Origin: Ypsolopha sequella
Lineage: Eukaryota > Arthropoda > Insecta > Lepidoptera > Ypsolophidae
DNA: 64,000 nt
Direction of reading: 5' to 3'
Assembly: GCA_934047225.1 (NCBI GenBank)
Contig: OW203986.1
Location: forward strand, 19,409,221-19,473,220
The position numbers and the translations under genes are program-made. How positions within the stretch are numbered: position 1 is the stretch's first letter; every line of letters starts with the position of its first letter. Below, piece by piece: positions 46,301-57,600 of the stretch. The notes under the pieces were generated by a model. That model was not told where the DNA came from, ran no database searches, and worked only from the letters and a program-made list of their open reading frames with translations.

Positions 46301-47494
46301 ACTTGCGTCGAATACAACCCTGATTTTATCCGTGCCGGCTTTAAATATCCCATGATGAGGAATAATATAACCTTTACCCGCTGCAAAGTCGTCTGTTTTT
46401 TCGTCACAGATCGACATATGACCCATTTCAGCATAATCCCGCATAAACTTCACATATTTGCTCCTAAATTCTTCATTAAAAGAGAGCCGTTTTTCCATGG
46501 CGAAGAACCGTTTTCTTGCCATAGGAGCCGAATCACCCAAGCTAGGTCTTTCCGATAAAAAAGGTAGCCTAACTACATACCGACCCGTCTCATCCCGCTG
46601 ATGAGTGTTTGCAAAAATCTTTTCACATTCCAACTCTTTCGGATCCTTAACCGCCGTTTCCGGAACATTTTCCACTTCCCAAAACTTTTCCAGAATCTGA
46701 TCTGTGGTCGCATGAAAGGTCTGGGAAAAGTTAACCACATTTTGGGCTAGAATTGTGACCGGACCCATTAACACGTAACCGAAAATCGTGTTCATTGCAA
46801 TTGGCAGATTGTCATTTATTTTTATATTTCCGCCGAGCATTATTTCACCTAACAAATCTGCCCCAATAAGAATGTCAACTTCCCGACTCCGATAAAAATG
46901 TTCATCCGCAAGGTACAAACCCCGATAATAATCCGATAAATTCTCGGGTAAGTTGACGCTTGGTAAATGGTGAGTAATGTTACTCAAAATAGTAGCTGTG
47001 GTAGCCAACACGGTTTGAGCCGAAAACCGTGGGCTTATCGTCAAGTTGACACCACCTCTACATCCGCTAACTGGCGCCCCTCCTAAGCCAGTGACCGAAA
47101 CAACATTAGATCTAGATCTTTTGAGACCTAATCGACGAGCACAATTTTCCGAAATAAATGTACCCTGACTGCCACCATCTAAAAGTGCACGAGCATCATG
47201 AAGCTCTCCGCACTCGTCCATGACATGCACAATGGCAGTTGAAAGCAAAACCGTCCGTTGATAATTGCTTGGAAGCATCATGTGAGATGTCAGGGCCGCA
47301 TTATTTATATTTCCTTCAGTTGGGGGGTTTACCCTACTCCCATTCCGGCCAAATTCCTGTACTGGCACATTTACCCTATTTGCCCCTGACACTGGCACAT
47401 TTACCCTACCTAAGTCCGGCACTGGTGCATTAACCCTACTACCACTATTTGTAGTAGGTACCGCATAAACTGCATTATTAATAATTATGATCAT
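43379..47494 (-). CDS. Chimeric Gag-less BEL Pol ORF, unit 3
   Basis: 1371 codons, host-derived start, Cys variant in ASLNDCVHAG. A private Gly-to-Arg change gives PHFGRLFEAA in the integrase core, two residues before the expected catalytic Glu. That residue is Gly in the other four copies, so this copy's integrase may be impaired. Protease, RT and RNase H motifs are unchanged. Confidence 0.93.
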   Translation of the reverse strand: MIIIINNAVYAVPTTNSGSRVNAPVPDLGRVNVPVSGANRVNVPVQEFGRNGSRVNPPTEGNINNAALTSHMMLPSNYQRTVLLSTAIVHVMDECGELHDARALLDGGSQGTFISENCARRLGLKRSRSNVVSVTGLGGAPVSGCRGGVNLTISPRFSAQTVLATTATILSNITHHLPSVNLPENLSDYYRGLYLADEHFYRSREVDILIGADLLGEIMLGGNIKINDNLPIAMNTIFGYVLMGPVTILAQNVVNFSQTFHATTDQILEKFWEVENVPETAVKDPKELECEKIFANTHQRDETGRYVVRLPFLSERPSLGDSAPMARKRFFAMEKRLSFNEEFRSKYVKFMRDYAEMGHMSICDEKTDDFAAGKGYIIPHHGIFKAGTDKIRVVFDASCNTISGASLNDCVHAGPKLQRDIMEIICKFRMFQYVFTTDIKMMFRQIVVHEDDRKFQLVFWRESPEDPLQLYKLNTVTYGMKSSPYLAIRTLRQLADDGADHYPDAADLLRSSVYMDDILGGADSEEEAKKLKRDLTDLLRSGGFELSKWVSNSDQLLGDIPQEDLEKPKTFDNTDGPGFFKILGVQWDPNHDCFSYHTKLKNEEKCSKRIILSALAQTFDPLGWISPVIFQGKVLMQRLWLLNQSWDETPPDDVVCEWRGIVKDLPLIEKIRLERFALGESKSVSLHGFSDASELGYSAAVYLRTVDDKNGVKVSLLMAKSRVAPVRNKHTIPKLELSGAVLLTRLVKYVADAIKAVVTIEDIVCWSDSTIVLSWLRTPPHLLQTFEGNRVLQINNCGFELTWRHVPSEMNPADVASRGCRALELLDHSLWWGPPWLKGQPDTWPKNIVERVNKELPGFRKSVKPKLQQSVAFVKTTESNPLFLRFGSLTMLISVVGYCLRFIHNSKNPDKRIDGVLSVTERKGAMDRLVKMAQAEEFGLDIKSLNRDKQCSLRLRRLLPFIDGDGLLRVGGRLEHSALSFSGKHPLLLPKAHPFTKLVIDHYHKIHCHVGATALLAILQKQFWIISGKQAIRSRIFKCIFCFKTKAKPTEPIMSALPGDRVNAIGVFHTVQTDFAGPFSIKSSRLRNAKILKAYLCVFICSTTKAVHLEVVSDLSTEAFLAALNRFTSRRNLPQVIRSDCGSNYIGTSAHLTEVQKYLAKRDTQEVLNNAASKQGISWLFNAPAAPHFGRLFEAAVKSAKSLLKRVIGEQVLTFEELTTVFIRIEAVLNSRPLCPLTQDPQDFEVLTPAHFLVGRPLLSVPEYDLSNVPDGRLNRFRLVQALSQRFWKQWSDRYLHSLQMRNKWLNSTDPPKINDLVLIKDENLPSLKYRRGRIIELLPGKDGVVRIVKLRTSSGTLLRPVVKICRLPLE

Positions 47495-48464
47495 TTACAC
47501 CGCAGTTGAAAATTCTACTTTTCAAACGACAAAAAAAGAACTCTTACAAAAGATATGTTCATTCAAAAAGGTTCAGTTTAGTAAAGATAAAATACTTTTT
47601 TCTATGTTTATGGTTACAACAACGTTTTCAAGAAGAATATTTGCGTGTAAAATATATGTATTTTTTTTTTATCTTCGTTCTAGTTAGGGCGATTGTTTTA
47701 AACTATTTTACGTAAATAAAAAAACCTTTAATATTAAATACGATATAGTATATATATGTATATATATATACTTATAAAAAAGTCACTTTTTCCTTATTGT
47801 TAATAATATATAGAATGACAAATCAAAAAAAGATTGTGCAGAAATAGTACATTGTTCACCGAGGGAAGAAAGGGGAAGATTACCAACGAGGGTTTCGCCT
47901 CGGGCCTCAATACACACGGGTTGGGAATCGCACTTTCTCCCGAGTGATACATAGTGCTTTATACTACACCTGCGAGGAAATAGTATAATTTTACTTTTAA
48001 TAAAACAATAAACAATAAAAGAAACCGACTGACTCGCGTGCGATTGTCACTTTTCATTTCCTTCTTATTTTTTTATTATGTACAGGAAAAGCAAGTGGCC
48101 AGTATCATTTTTCGAGTTTTATGTACGAGTTCGCAAAATAATACTGGCCACTTGGCCACTTCTTTATGTTATTTAAAAAAAAAAAACAGCACGTTAACAA
48201 TGGATTTGCATATACTTTTTCTGCCCGCTCAAGCACGTTAACAATGAATTTTCATACACTTTTTCCGCCCGCATATTTGTATGACAGTAATGACGTATTT
48301 TCTGCATCGTTTGCAAAAAAGTAAGAAGGTACTTTCCGAGCAGGTGTAGTATAAAGACATTTTCCATTGCCATTTAGCTAGACGATTGACTTACCAGTAA
48401 AGGACGTTCGATTTTCAAATTTTGTAAATCTAATTAACATCACACATTTAGAGTTAAATGCGAC
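47482..48464. repeat. Host flank, unit 4
   Basis: Full-length flank copy ending gcgac; MITE-like element at 47957-48356. It lacks the 2-bp loss seen in unit 3. Confidence 0.93.
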
Positions 48465-48896
48465 TGAAGGGGTTTCCCAGACTGGTCTGTTCGTCCCTTC
48501 GTGATTGTTGCTTGATGTTAAAGCCGCTGGTAGCCGATGCGAGCGTATGTCGTACCTGAGCCTTATTTTTGTGTTGGAATATAAATAAATAAATAAAAGA
48601 GTCCCTACACTCACCCCGTGCCGCACCGCCGATCACAAAATGGTCCACAGCTATTAATTTTACTTGAATTTGTTATTTCCGTATACTCCGGGCCGCCCGA
48701 TTCCTTTTTAGGTTTTTTCCATTGTGTTATGTCAAACCATTGACATAAAAATGCATAGACACGCCGCCCCAAACCAAAGAGTAAATATACCTAAATAAAT
48801 ACTCTAATACAATAAATGTTGTGTCATGTACATGTACCGCGAAAAGAACTAAAAATAAATAAAGCCTTAGAGCTTTCAAGGCAACAAAACTAAACA
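48465..48896 (-). repeat. LTR, unit 4
   Basis: 432 bp with the derived C at the aaaccattg site. Confidence 0.95.
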
Positions 48897-48996
48897 TTCC
48901 CCCGCCCGAGAAAGGCTAAAGCCTTTATCAACCAAAAAAAAACAATACTAAGTCAAAAAAAATAAGATTGTGGTGAAAATAAACCATAAATGAGAA

Positions 48997-51900
48997 CTAT
49001 TCCAGAGGTAATCTACAAATTTTCACCACTGGCCGCAAAAGTGTCCCTGAAGAAGTTCTCAATTTTACAATCCGAACTACACCATCTTTTCCGGGAAGTA
49101 ACTCAATAATCCTACCTCTCCTATACTTCAGGGATGGTAGGTTTTCATCCTTAATCAATACGAGATCATTGATCTTAGGAGGATCCGTAGAATTTAACCA
49201 TTTGTTACGCATTTGAAGAGAATGGAGATACCGATCACTCCATTGTTTCCAAAAACGTTGAGATAGTGCCTGCACTAACCTAAACCGATTTAGCCGCCCA
49301 TCAGGCACATTCGATAAATCATATTCCGGAACCGATAACAAAGGTCTACCCACCAAAAAATGTGCTGGTGTTAAGACTTCAAAATCCTGTGGATCTTGCG
49401 TCAATGGACACAAGGGCCTAGAATTTAATACCGCCTCAATTCTAATAAAAACCGTCGTAAGCTCTTCGAAAGTCAGAACTTGTTCTCCGATAACGCGCTT
49501 CAATAAACTCTTAGCAGATTTAACAGCTGCCTCAAATAATCCACCAAAATGTGGCGCCGCAGGAGCATTGAAGAGCCAGGAAATTCCCTGTTTAGAAGCC
49601 GCATTATTGAGAACTTCCTGGGTGTCACGTTTTGCGAGATATTTTTGCACTTCCGTCAGGTGTGCGCTAGTACCTATATAATTTGAACCACAATCCGACC
49701 GTATAACTTGTGGCAAATTACGCCGAGATGTGAAACGATTCAAAGCCGCAAGAAACGCTTCCGTTGATAAGTCACTGACGACCTCTAAATGAACCGCTTT
49801 TGTTGTAGAGCATATAAAAACGCACAAATATGCTTTAAGAATTTTAGCATTCCGAAGCCGAGATGATTTAATTGAAAATGGTCCTGCAAAATCCGTTTGC
49901 ACCGTATGAAAGACTCCGATCGCATTAACCCGATCACCAGGTAACGCAGACATAATAGGTTCCGTTGGTTTTGCTTTAGTCTTAAAACAAAATATACATT
50001 TAAAAATGCGACTGCGTATCGCTTGCTTTCCCGAAATGATCCAAAATTGTTTTTGTAGAATAGCTAATAAAGCTGTAGCCCCGACATGACAATGAATTTT
50101 ATGATAATGATCTATGACCAATTTTGTAAATGGATGAGCCTTAGGTAGAAGCAAAGGATGTTTCCCCGAAAATGATAAGGCCGAATGCTCAAGTCTACCT
50201 CCAACACGTAATAAACCATCACCATCAATAAATGGTAAAAGTCTCCGCAACCGCAAAGAGCACTGTTTATCCCGATTTAAACTCTTAATATCCAATCCGA
50301 ATTCTTCTGCTTGTGCCATTTTAACCAATCGATCCATAGCCCCCTTGCGTTCTGTAACCGACAGAACACCATCAATCCTCTTATCAGGATTTTTGGAATT
50401 ATGGATAAATCTCAAGCAATAACCAACAACCGAGATCAGCATAGTCAGTGATCCGAACCGTAGAAATAAGGGATTAGATTCCGTTGTTTTTACAAATGCA
50501 ACTGACTGCTGCAACTTTGGTTTAACAGATTTCCGAAACCCAGGCAATTCCTTATTCACTCTTTCCACTATATTCTTGGGCCATGTATCCGGTTGACCTT
50601 TGAGCCATGGTGGTCCCCACCATAAAGAGTGATCGAGCAATTCCAACGCCCGACAACCTCGACTAGCCACATCCGCAGGGTTCATTTCGGATGGTACGTG
50701 TCGCCATGTCAATTCAAAACCGCAATTATTTATTTGCAAGACCCTGTTTCCTTCAAACGTTTGCAAAAGGTGTGGAGGCGTTCGAAGCCAAGAAAGAACA
50801 ATAGTGCTATCCGACCAACATACAATGTCCTCAATTGTTACAACTGCCTTAATGGCATCCGCCACATATTTTACGAGCCGCGTAAGTAAAACCGCACCCG
50901 ACAATTCCAATTTTGGGATTGTATGTTTATTACGAACTGGTGCTACTCGCGATTTAGCCATCAGCAAGGAAACCTTAACACCGTTCTTATCATCTACAGT
51001 CCTGAGATATACTGCTGCGCTGTAGCCAAGTTCAGACGCATCCGAGAACCCGTGAAGTGAAACAGACTTACTTTCTCCTAAAGCAAATCGTTCAAGTCTT
51101 ATCTTCTCAATCAGAGGTAAGTCCTTCACAATACCGCGCCATTCACAAACCACATCATCCGGTGGTGTTTCATCCCAAGACTGATTTAATAACCATAAGC
51201 GTTGCATAAGAACCTTTCCTTGGAATATCACTGGGGATATCCAACCTAAAGGGTCAAAAGTTTGAGCTAAAGCCGACAAAATTATCCGTTTTGAGCATTT
51301 TTCCTCATTTTTAAGTTTTGTATGATAGGAAAAGCAATCATGATTGGGATCCCACTGAACTCCCAATATTTTAAAAAAGCCAGGTCCGTCTGTATTGTCA
51401 AATGTTTTGGGCTTCTCCAAATCCTCTTGAGGTATATCCCCTAATAACTGATCACTGTTTGAGACCCACTTACTCAACTCAAATCCACCTGAGCGAAGTA
51501 AGTCCGTCAGGTCCCTCTTCAGTTTTTTGGCTTCCTCTTCAGAGTCCGCCCCGCCAAGAATATCATCCATATACACCGAAGAGCGTAACAGGTCAGCTGC
51601 GTCTGGATAGTGATCCGCACCATCGTCTGCTAACTGCCTTAGCGTCCGTATCGCCAAATAAGGACTGGACTTCATCCCGTAAGTCACAGTATTTAATTTG
51701 TACAATTGGAGGGGATCTTCCGGTGACTCCCGCCAAAAGACAAGTTGAAATTTCCGATCATCTTCATGAACCACTATTTGCCGAAACATCATTTTGATGT
51801 CAGTAGTGAAGACGTACTGAAACATCCTGAACTTGCAGATGATTTCCATGATATCCCGCTGCAGTTTAGGGCCTGCATGAACACAGTCATTAAGACTTGC

Positions 51901-53112
51901 TCCAGAAATGGTATTACAACTTGCGTCGAATACAACCCTGATTTTATCCGTGCCGGCTTTAAATATCCCATGATGAGGAATAATATAACCTTTACCCGCT
52001 GCAAAGTCGTCTGTTTTTTCGTCACAGATCGACATATGACCCATTTCAGCATAATCCCGCATAAACTTCACATATTTGCTCCTAAATTCTTCATTAAAAG
52101 AGAGCCGTTTTTCCATGGCGAAGAACCGTTTTCTTGCCATAGGAGCCGAATCACCCAAGCTAGGTCTTTCCGATAAAAAAGGTAGCCTAACTACATACCG
52201 ACCCGTCTCATCCCGCTGATGAGTGTTTGCAAAAATCTTTTCACATTCCAACTCTTTCGGATCCTTAACCGCCGTTTCCGGAACATTTTCCACTTCCCAA
52301 AACTTTTCCAGAATCTGATCTGTGGTCGCATGAAAGGTCTGGGAAAAGTTAACCACATTTTGGGCTAGAATTGTGACCGGACCCATTAACACGTAACCGA
52401 AAATCGTGTTCATTGCAATTGGCAGATTGTCATTTATTTTTATATTTCCGCCGAGCATTATTTCACCTAACAAATCTGCCCCAATAAGAATGTCAACTTC
52501 CCGACTCCGATAAAAATGTTCATCCGCAAGGTACAAACCCCGATAATAATCCGATAAATTCTCGGGTAAGTTGACGCTTGGTAAATGGTGAGTAATGTTA
52601 CTCAAAATAGTAGCTGTGGTAGCCAACACGGTTTGAGCCGAAAACCGTGGGCTTATCGTCAAGTTGACACCACCTCTACATCCGCTAACTGGCGCCCCTC
52701 CTAAGCCAGTGACCGAAACAACATTAGATCTAGATCTTTTGAGACCTAATCGACGAGCACAATTTTCCGAAATAAATGTACCCTGACTGCCACCATCTAA
52801 AAGTGCACGAGCATCATGAAGCTCTCCGCACTCGTCCATGACATGCACAATGGCAGTTGAAAGCAAAACCGTCCGTTGATAATTGCTTGGAAGCATCATG
52901 TGAGATGTCAGGGCCGCATTATTTATATTTCCTTCAGTTGGGGGGTTTACCCTACTCCCATTCCGGCCAAATTCCTGTACTGGCACATTTACCCTATTTG
53001 CCCCTGACACTGGCACATTTACCCTACCTAAGTCCGGCACTGGTGCATTAACCCTACTACCACTATTTGTAGTAGGTACCGCATAAACTGCATTATTAAT
53101 AATTATGATCAT
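48997..53112 (-). CDS. Chimeric Gag-less BEL Pol ORF, unit 4
   Basis: 1371 codons, same host-derived start. Its product matches unit 1, including the Cys variant, and it lacks the private changes of units 2 and 3. All catalytic motifs are present. Its nearest upstream promoter is the unit 5 LTR at 54083-54514. Confidence 0.93.
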   Translation of the reverse strand: MIIIINNAVYAVPTTNSGSRVNAPVPDLGRVNVPVSGANRVNVPVQEFGRNGSRVNPPTEGNINNAALTSHMMLPSNYQRTVLLSTAIVHVMDECGELHDARALLDGGSQGTFISENCARRLGLKRSRSNVVSVTGLGGAPVSGCRGGVNLTISPRFSAQTVLATTATILSNITHHLPSVNLPENLSDYYRGLYLADEHFYRSREVDILIGADLLGEIMLGGNIKINDNLPIAMNTIFGYVLMGPVTILAQNVVNFSQTFHATTDQILEKFWEVENVPETAVKDPKELECEKIFANTHQRDETGRYVVRLPFLSERPSLGDSAPMARKRFFAMEKRLSFNEEFRSKYVKFMRDYAEMGHMSICDEKTDDFAAGKGYIIPHHGIFKAGTDKIRVVFDASCNTISGASLNDCVHAGPKLQRDIMEIICKFRMFQYVFTTDIKMMFRQIVVHEDDRKFQLVFWRESPEDPLQLYKLNTVTYGMKSSPYLAIRTLRQLADDGADHYPDAADLLRSSVYMDDILGGADSEEEAKKLKRDLTDLLRSGGFELSKWVSNSDQLLGDIPQEDLEKPKTFDNTDGPGFFKILGVQWDPNHDCFSYHTKLKNEEKCSKRIILSALAQTFDPLGWISPVIFQGKVLMQRLWLLNQSWDETPPDDVVCEWRGIVKDLPLIEKIRLERFALGESKSVSLHGFSDASELGYSAAVYLRTVDDKNGVKVSLLMAKSRVAPVRNKHTIPKLELSGAVLLTRLVKYVADAIKAVVTIEDIVCWSDSTIVLSWLRTPPHLLQTFEGNRVLQINNCGFELTWRHVPSEMNPADVASRGCRALELLDHSLWWGPPWLKGQPDTWPKNIVERVNKELPGFRKSVKPKLQQSVAFVKTTESNPLFLRFGSLTMLISVVGYCLRFIHNSKNPDKRIDGVLSVTERKGAMDRLVKMAQAEEFGLDIKSLNRDKQCSLRLRRLLPFIDGDGLLRVGGRLEHSALSFSGKHPLLLPKAHPFTKLVIDHYHKIHCHVGATALLAILQKQFWIISGKQAIRSRIFKCIFCFKTKAKPTEPIMSALPGDRVNAIGVFHTVQTDFAGPFSIKSSRLRNAKILKAYLCVFICSTTKAVHLEVVSDLSTEAFLAALNRFTSRRNLPQVIRSDCGSNYIGTSAHLTEVQKYLAKRDTQEVLNNAASKQGISWLFNAPAAPHFGGLFEAAVKSAKSLLKRVIGEQVLTFEELTTVFIRIEAVLNSRPLCPLTQDPQDFEVLTPAHFLVGRPLLSVPEYDLSNVPDGRLNRFRLVQALSQRFWKQWSDRYLHSLQMRNKWLNSTDPPKINDLVLIKDENLPSLKYRRGRIIELLPGKDGVVRIVKLRTSSGTLLRPVVKICRLPLE

Positions 53113-54082
53113 TTACACCGCAGTTGAAAATTCTACTTTTCAAACGACAAAAAAAGAACTCTTACAAAAGATATGTTCATTCAAAAAGGTTCAGTTTAGT
53201 AAAGATAAAATACTTTTTTCTATGTTTATGGTTACAACAACGTTTTCAAGAAGAATATTTGCGTGTAAAATATATGTATTTTTTTTTTATCTTCGTTCTA
53301 GTTAGGGCGATTGTTTTAAACTATTTTACGTAAATAAAAAAACCTTTAATATTAAATACGATATAGTATATATATGTATATATATATACTTATAAAAAAG
53401 TCACTTTTTCCTTATTGTTAATAATATATAGAATGACAAATCAAAAAAAGATTGTGCAGAAATAGTACATTGTTCACCGAGGGAAGAAAGGGGAAGATTA
53501 CCAACGAGGGTTTCGCCTCGGGCCTCAATACACACGGGTTGGGAATCGCACTTTCTCCCGAGTGATACATAGTGCTTTATACTACACCTGCGAGGAAATA
53601 GTATAATTTTACTTTTAATAAAACAATAAACAATAAAAGAAACCGACTGACTCGCGTGCGATTGTCACTTTTCATTTCCTTCTTATTTTTTTATTATGTA
53701 CAGGAAAAGCAAGTGGCCAGTATCATTTTTCGAGTTTTATGTACGAGTTCGCAAAATAATACTGGCCACTTGGCCACTTCTTTATGTTATTTAAAAAAAA
53801 AAAACAGCACGTTAACAATGGATTTGCATATACTTTTTCTGCCCGCTCAAGCACGTTAACAATGAATTTTCATACACTTTTTCCGCCCGCATATTTGTAT
53901 GACAGTAATGACGTATTTTCTGCATCGTTTGCAAAAAAGTAAGAAGGTACTTTCCGAGCAGGTGTAGTATAAAGACATTTTCCATTGCCATTTAGCTAGA
54001 CGATTGACTTACCAGTAAAGGACGTTCGATTTTCAAATTTTGTAAATCTAATTAACATCACACATTTAGAGTTAAATGCGAC
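53100..54082. repeat. Host flank, unit 5
   Basis: Flank copy next to the only complete element; MITE-like element at 53575-53974; ends gcgac at 54078-54082. Confidence 0.93.
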
Positions 54083-54514
54083 TGAAGGGGTTTCCCAGAC
54101 TGGTCTGTTCGTCCCTTCGTGATTGTTGCTTGATGTTAAAGCCGCTGGTAGCCGATGCGAGCGTATGTCGTACCTGAGCCTTATTTTTGTGTTGGAATAT
54201 AAATAAATAAATAAAAGAGTCCCTACACTCACCCCGTGCCGCACCGCCGATCACAAAATGGTCCACAGCTATTAATTTTACTTGAATTTGTTATTTCCGT
54301 ATACTCCGGGCCGCCCGATTCCTTTTTAGGTTTTTTCCATTGTGTTATGTCAAACCATTGACATAAAAATGCATAGACACGCCGCCCCAAACCAAAGAGT
54401 AAATATACCTAAATAAATACTCTAATACAATAAATGTTGTGTCATGTACATGTACCGCGAAAAGAACTAAAAATAAATAAAGCCTTAGAGCTTTCAAGGC
54501 AACAAAACTAAACA
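54083..54514 (-). repeat. 3' LTR of the complete BEL/Pao element (unit 5)
   Basis: 432 bp, TG...CA on the element strand, preceded on that strand by a G-rich purine tract. It could also drive the unit 4 ORF to its left. Confidence 0.95.
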
Positions 54515-54614
54515 TTCCCCCGCCCGAGAAAGGCTAAAGCCTTTATCAACCAAAAAAAAACAATACTAAGTCAAAAAAAATAAGATTGTGGTGAAAATTA
54601 ACCATAAATGAGAA

Positions 54615-57600
54615 CTATTCCAGAGGTAATCTACAAATTTTCACCACTGGCCGCAAAAGTGTCCCTGAAGAAGTTCTCAATTTTACAATCCGAACTACAC
54701 CATCTTTTCCGGGAAGTAACTCAATAATCCTACCTCTCCTATACTTCAGGGATGGTAGGTTTTCATCCTTAATCAATACGAGATCATTGATCTTAGGAGG
54801 ATCCGTAGAATTTAACCATTTGTTACGCATTTGAAGAGAATGGAGATACCGATCACTCCATTGTTTCCAAAAACGTTGAGATAGTGCCTGCACTAACCTA
54901 AACCGATTTAGCCGCCCATCAGGCACATTCGATAAATCATATTCCGGAACCGATAACAAAGGTCTACCCACCAAAAAATGTGCTGGTGTTAAGACTTCAA
55001 AATCCTGTGGATCTTGCGTCAATGGACACAAGGGCCTAGAATTTAATACCGCCTCAATTCTAATAAAAACCGTCGTAAGCTCTTCGAAAGTCAGAACTTG
55101 TTCTCCGATAACGCGCTTCAATAAACTCTTAGCAGATTTAACAGCTGCCTCAAATAATCCACCAAAATGTGGCGCCGCAGGAGCATTGAAGAGCCAGGAA
55201 ATTCCCTGTTTAGAAGCCGCATTATTGAGAACTTCCTGGGTGTCACGTTTTGCGAGATATTTTTGCACTTCCGTCAGGTGTGCGCTAGTACCTATATAAT
55301 TTGAACCACAATCCGACCGTATAACTTGTGGCAAATTACGCCGAGATGTGAAACGATTCAAAGCCGCAAGAAACGCTTCCGTTGATAAGTCACTGACGAC
55401 CTCTAAATGAACCGCTTTTGTTGTAGAGCATATAAAAACGCACAAATATGCTTTAAGAATTTTAGCATTCCGAAGCCGAGATGATTTAATTGAAAATGGT
55501 CCTGCAAAATCCGTTTGCACCGTATGAAAGACTCCGATCGCATTAACCCGATCACCAGGTAACGCAGACATAATAGGTTCCGTTGGTTTTGCTTTAGTCT
55601 TAAAACAAAATATACATTTAAAAATGCGACTGCGTATCGCTTGCTTTCCCGAAATGATCCAAAATTGTTTTTGTAGAATAGCTAATAAAGCTGTAGCCCC
55701 GACATGACAATGAATTTTATGATAATGATCTATGACCAATTTTGTAAATGGATGAGCCTTAGGTAGAAGCAAAGGATGTTTCCCCGAAAATGATAAGGCC
55801 GAATGCTCAAGTCTACCTCCAACACGTAATAAACCATCACCATCAATAAATGGTAAAAGTCTCCGCAACCGCAAAGAGCACTGTTTATCCCGATTTAAAC
55901 TCTTAATATCCAATCCGAATTCTTCTGCTTGTGCCATTTTAACCAATCGATCCATAGCCCCCTTGCGTTCTGTAACCGACAGAACACCATCAATCCTCTT
56001 ATCAGGATTTTTGGAATTATGGATAAATCTCAAGCAATAACCAACAACCGAGATCAGCATAGTCAGTGATCCGAACCATAGAAATAAGGGATTAGATTCC
56101 GTTGTTTTTACAAATGCAACTGACTGCTGCAACTTTGGTTTAACAGATTTCCGAAACCCAGGCAATTCCTTATTCACTCTTTCCACTATATTCTTGGGCC
56201 ATGTATCCGGTTGACCTTTGAGCCATGGTGGTCCCCACCATAAAGAGTGATCGAGCAATTCCAACGCCCGACAACCTCGACTAGCCACATCCGCAGGGTT
56301 CATTTCGGATGGTACGTGTCGCCATGTCAATTCAAAACCGCAATTATTTATTTGCAAGACCCTGTTTCCTTCAAACGTTTGCAAAAGGTGTGGAGGCGTT
56401 CGAAGCCAAGAAAGAACAATAGTGCTATCCGACCAACATACAATGTCCTCAATTGTTACAACTGCCTTAATGGCATCCGCCACATATTTTACGAGCCGCG
56501 TAAGTAAAACCGCACCCGACAATTCCAATTTTGGGATTGTATGTTTATTACGAACTGGTGCTACTCGCGATTTAGCCATCAGCAAGGAAACTTTAACACC
56601 GTTCTTATCATCTACAGTCCTGAGATATACTGCTGCGCTGTAGCCAAGTTCAGACGCATCCGAGAACCCGTGAAGTGAAACAGACTTACTTTCTCCTAAA
56701 GCAAATCGTTCAAGTCTTATCTTCTCAATCAGAGGTAAGTCCTTCACAATACCGCGCCATTCACAAACCACATCATCCGGTGGTGTTTCATCCCAAGACT
56801 GATTTAATAACCATAAGCGTTGCATAAGAACCTTTCCTTGGAATATCACTGGGGATATCCAACCTAAAGGGTCAAAAGTTTGAGCTAAAGCCGACAAAAT
56901 TATCCGTTTTGAGCATTTTTCCTCATTTTTAAGTTTTGTATGATAGGAAAAGCAATCATGATTGGGATCCCACTGAACTCCCAATATTTTAAAAAAGCCA
57001 GGTCCGTCTGTATTGTCAAATGTTTTGGGCTTCTCCAAATCCTCTTGAGGTATATCCCCTAATAACTGATCACTGTTTGAGACCCACTTACTCAACTCAA
57101 ATCCACCTGAGCGAAGTAAGTCCGTCAGGTCCCTCTTCAGTTTTTTGGCTTCCTCTTCAGAGTCCGCCCCGCCAAGAATATCATCCATATACACCGAAGA
57201 GCGTAACAGGTCAGCTGCGTCTGGATAGTGATCCGCACCATCGTCTGCTAACTGCCTTAGCGTCCGTATCGCCAAATAAGGACTGGACTTCATCCCGTAA
57301 GTCACAGTATTTAATTTGTACAATTGGAGGGGATCTTCCGGTGACTCCCGCCAAAAGACAAGTTGAAATTTCCGATCATCTTCATGAACCACTATTTGCC
57401 GAAACATCATTTTGATGTCAGTAGTGAAGACGTACTGAAACATCCTGAACTTGCAGATGATTTCCATGATATCCCGCTGCAGTTTAGGGCCTGCATGAAC
57501 ACGGTCATTAAGACTTGCTCCAGAAATGGTATTACAACTTGCGTCGAATACAACCCTGATTTTATCCGTGCCGGCTTTAAATATCCCATGATGAGGAATA

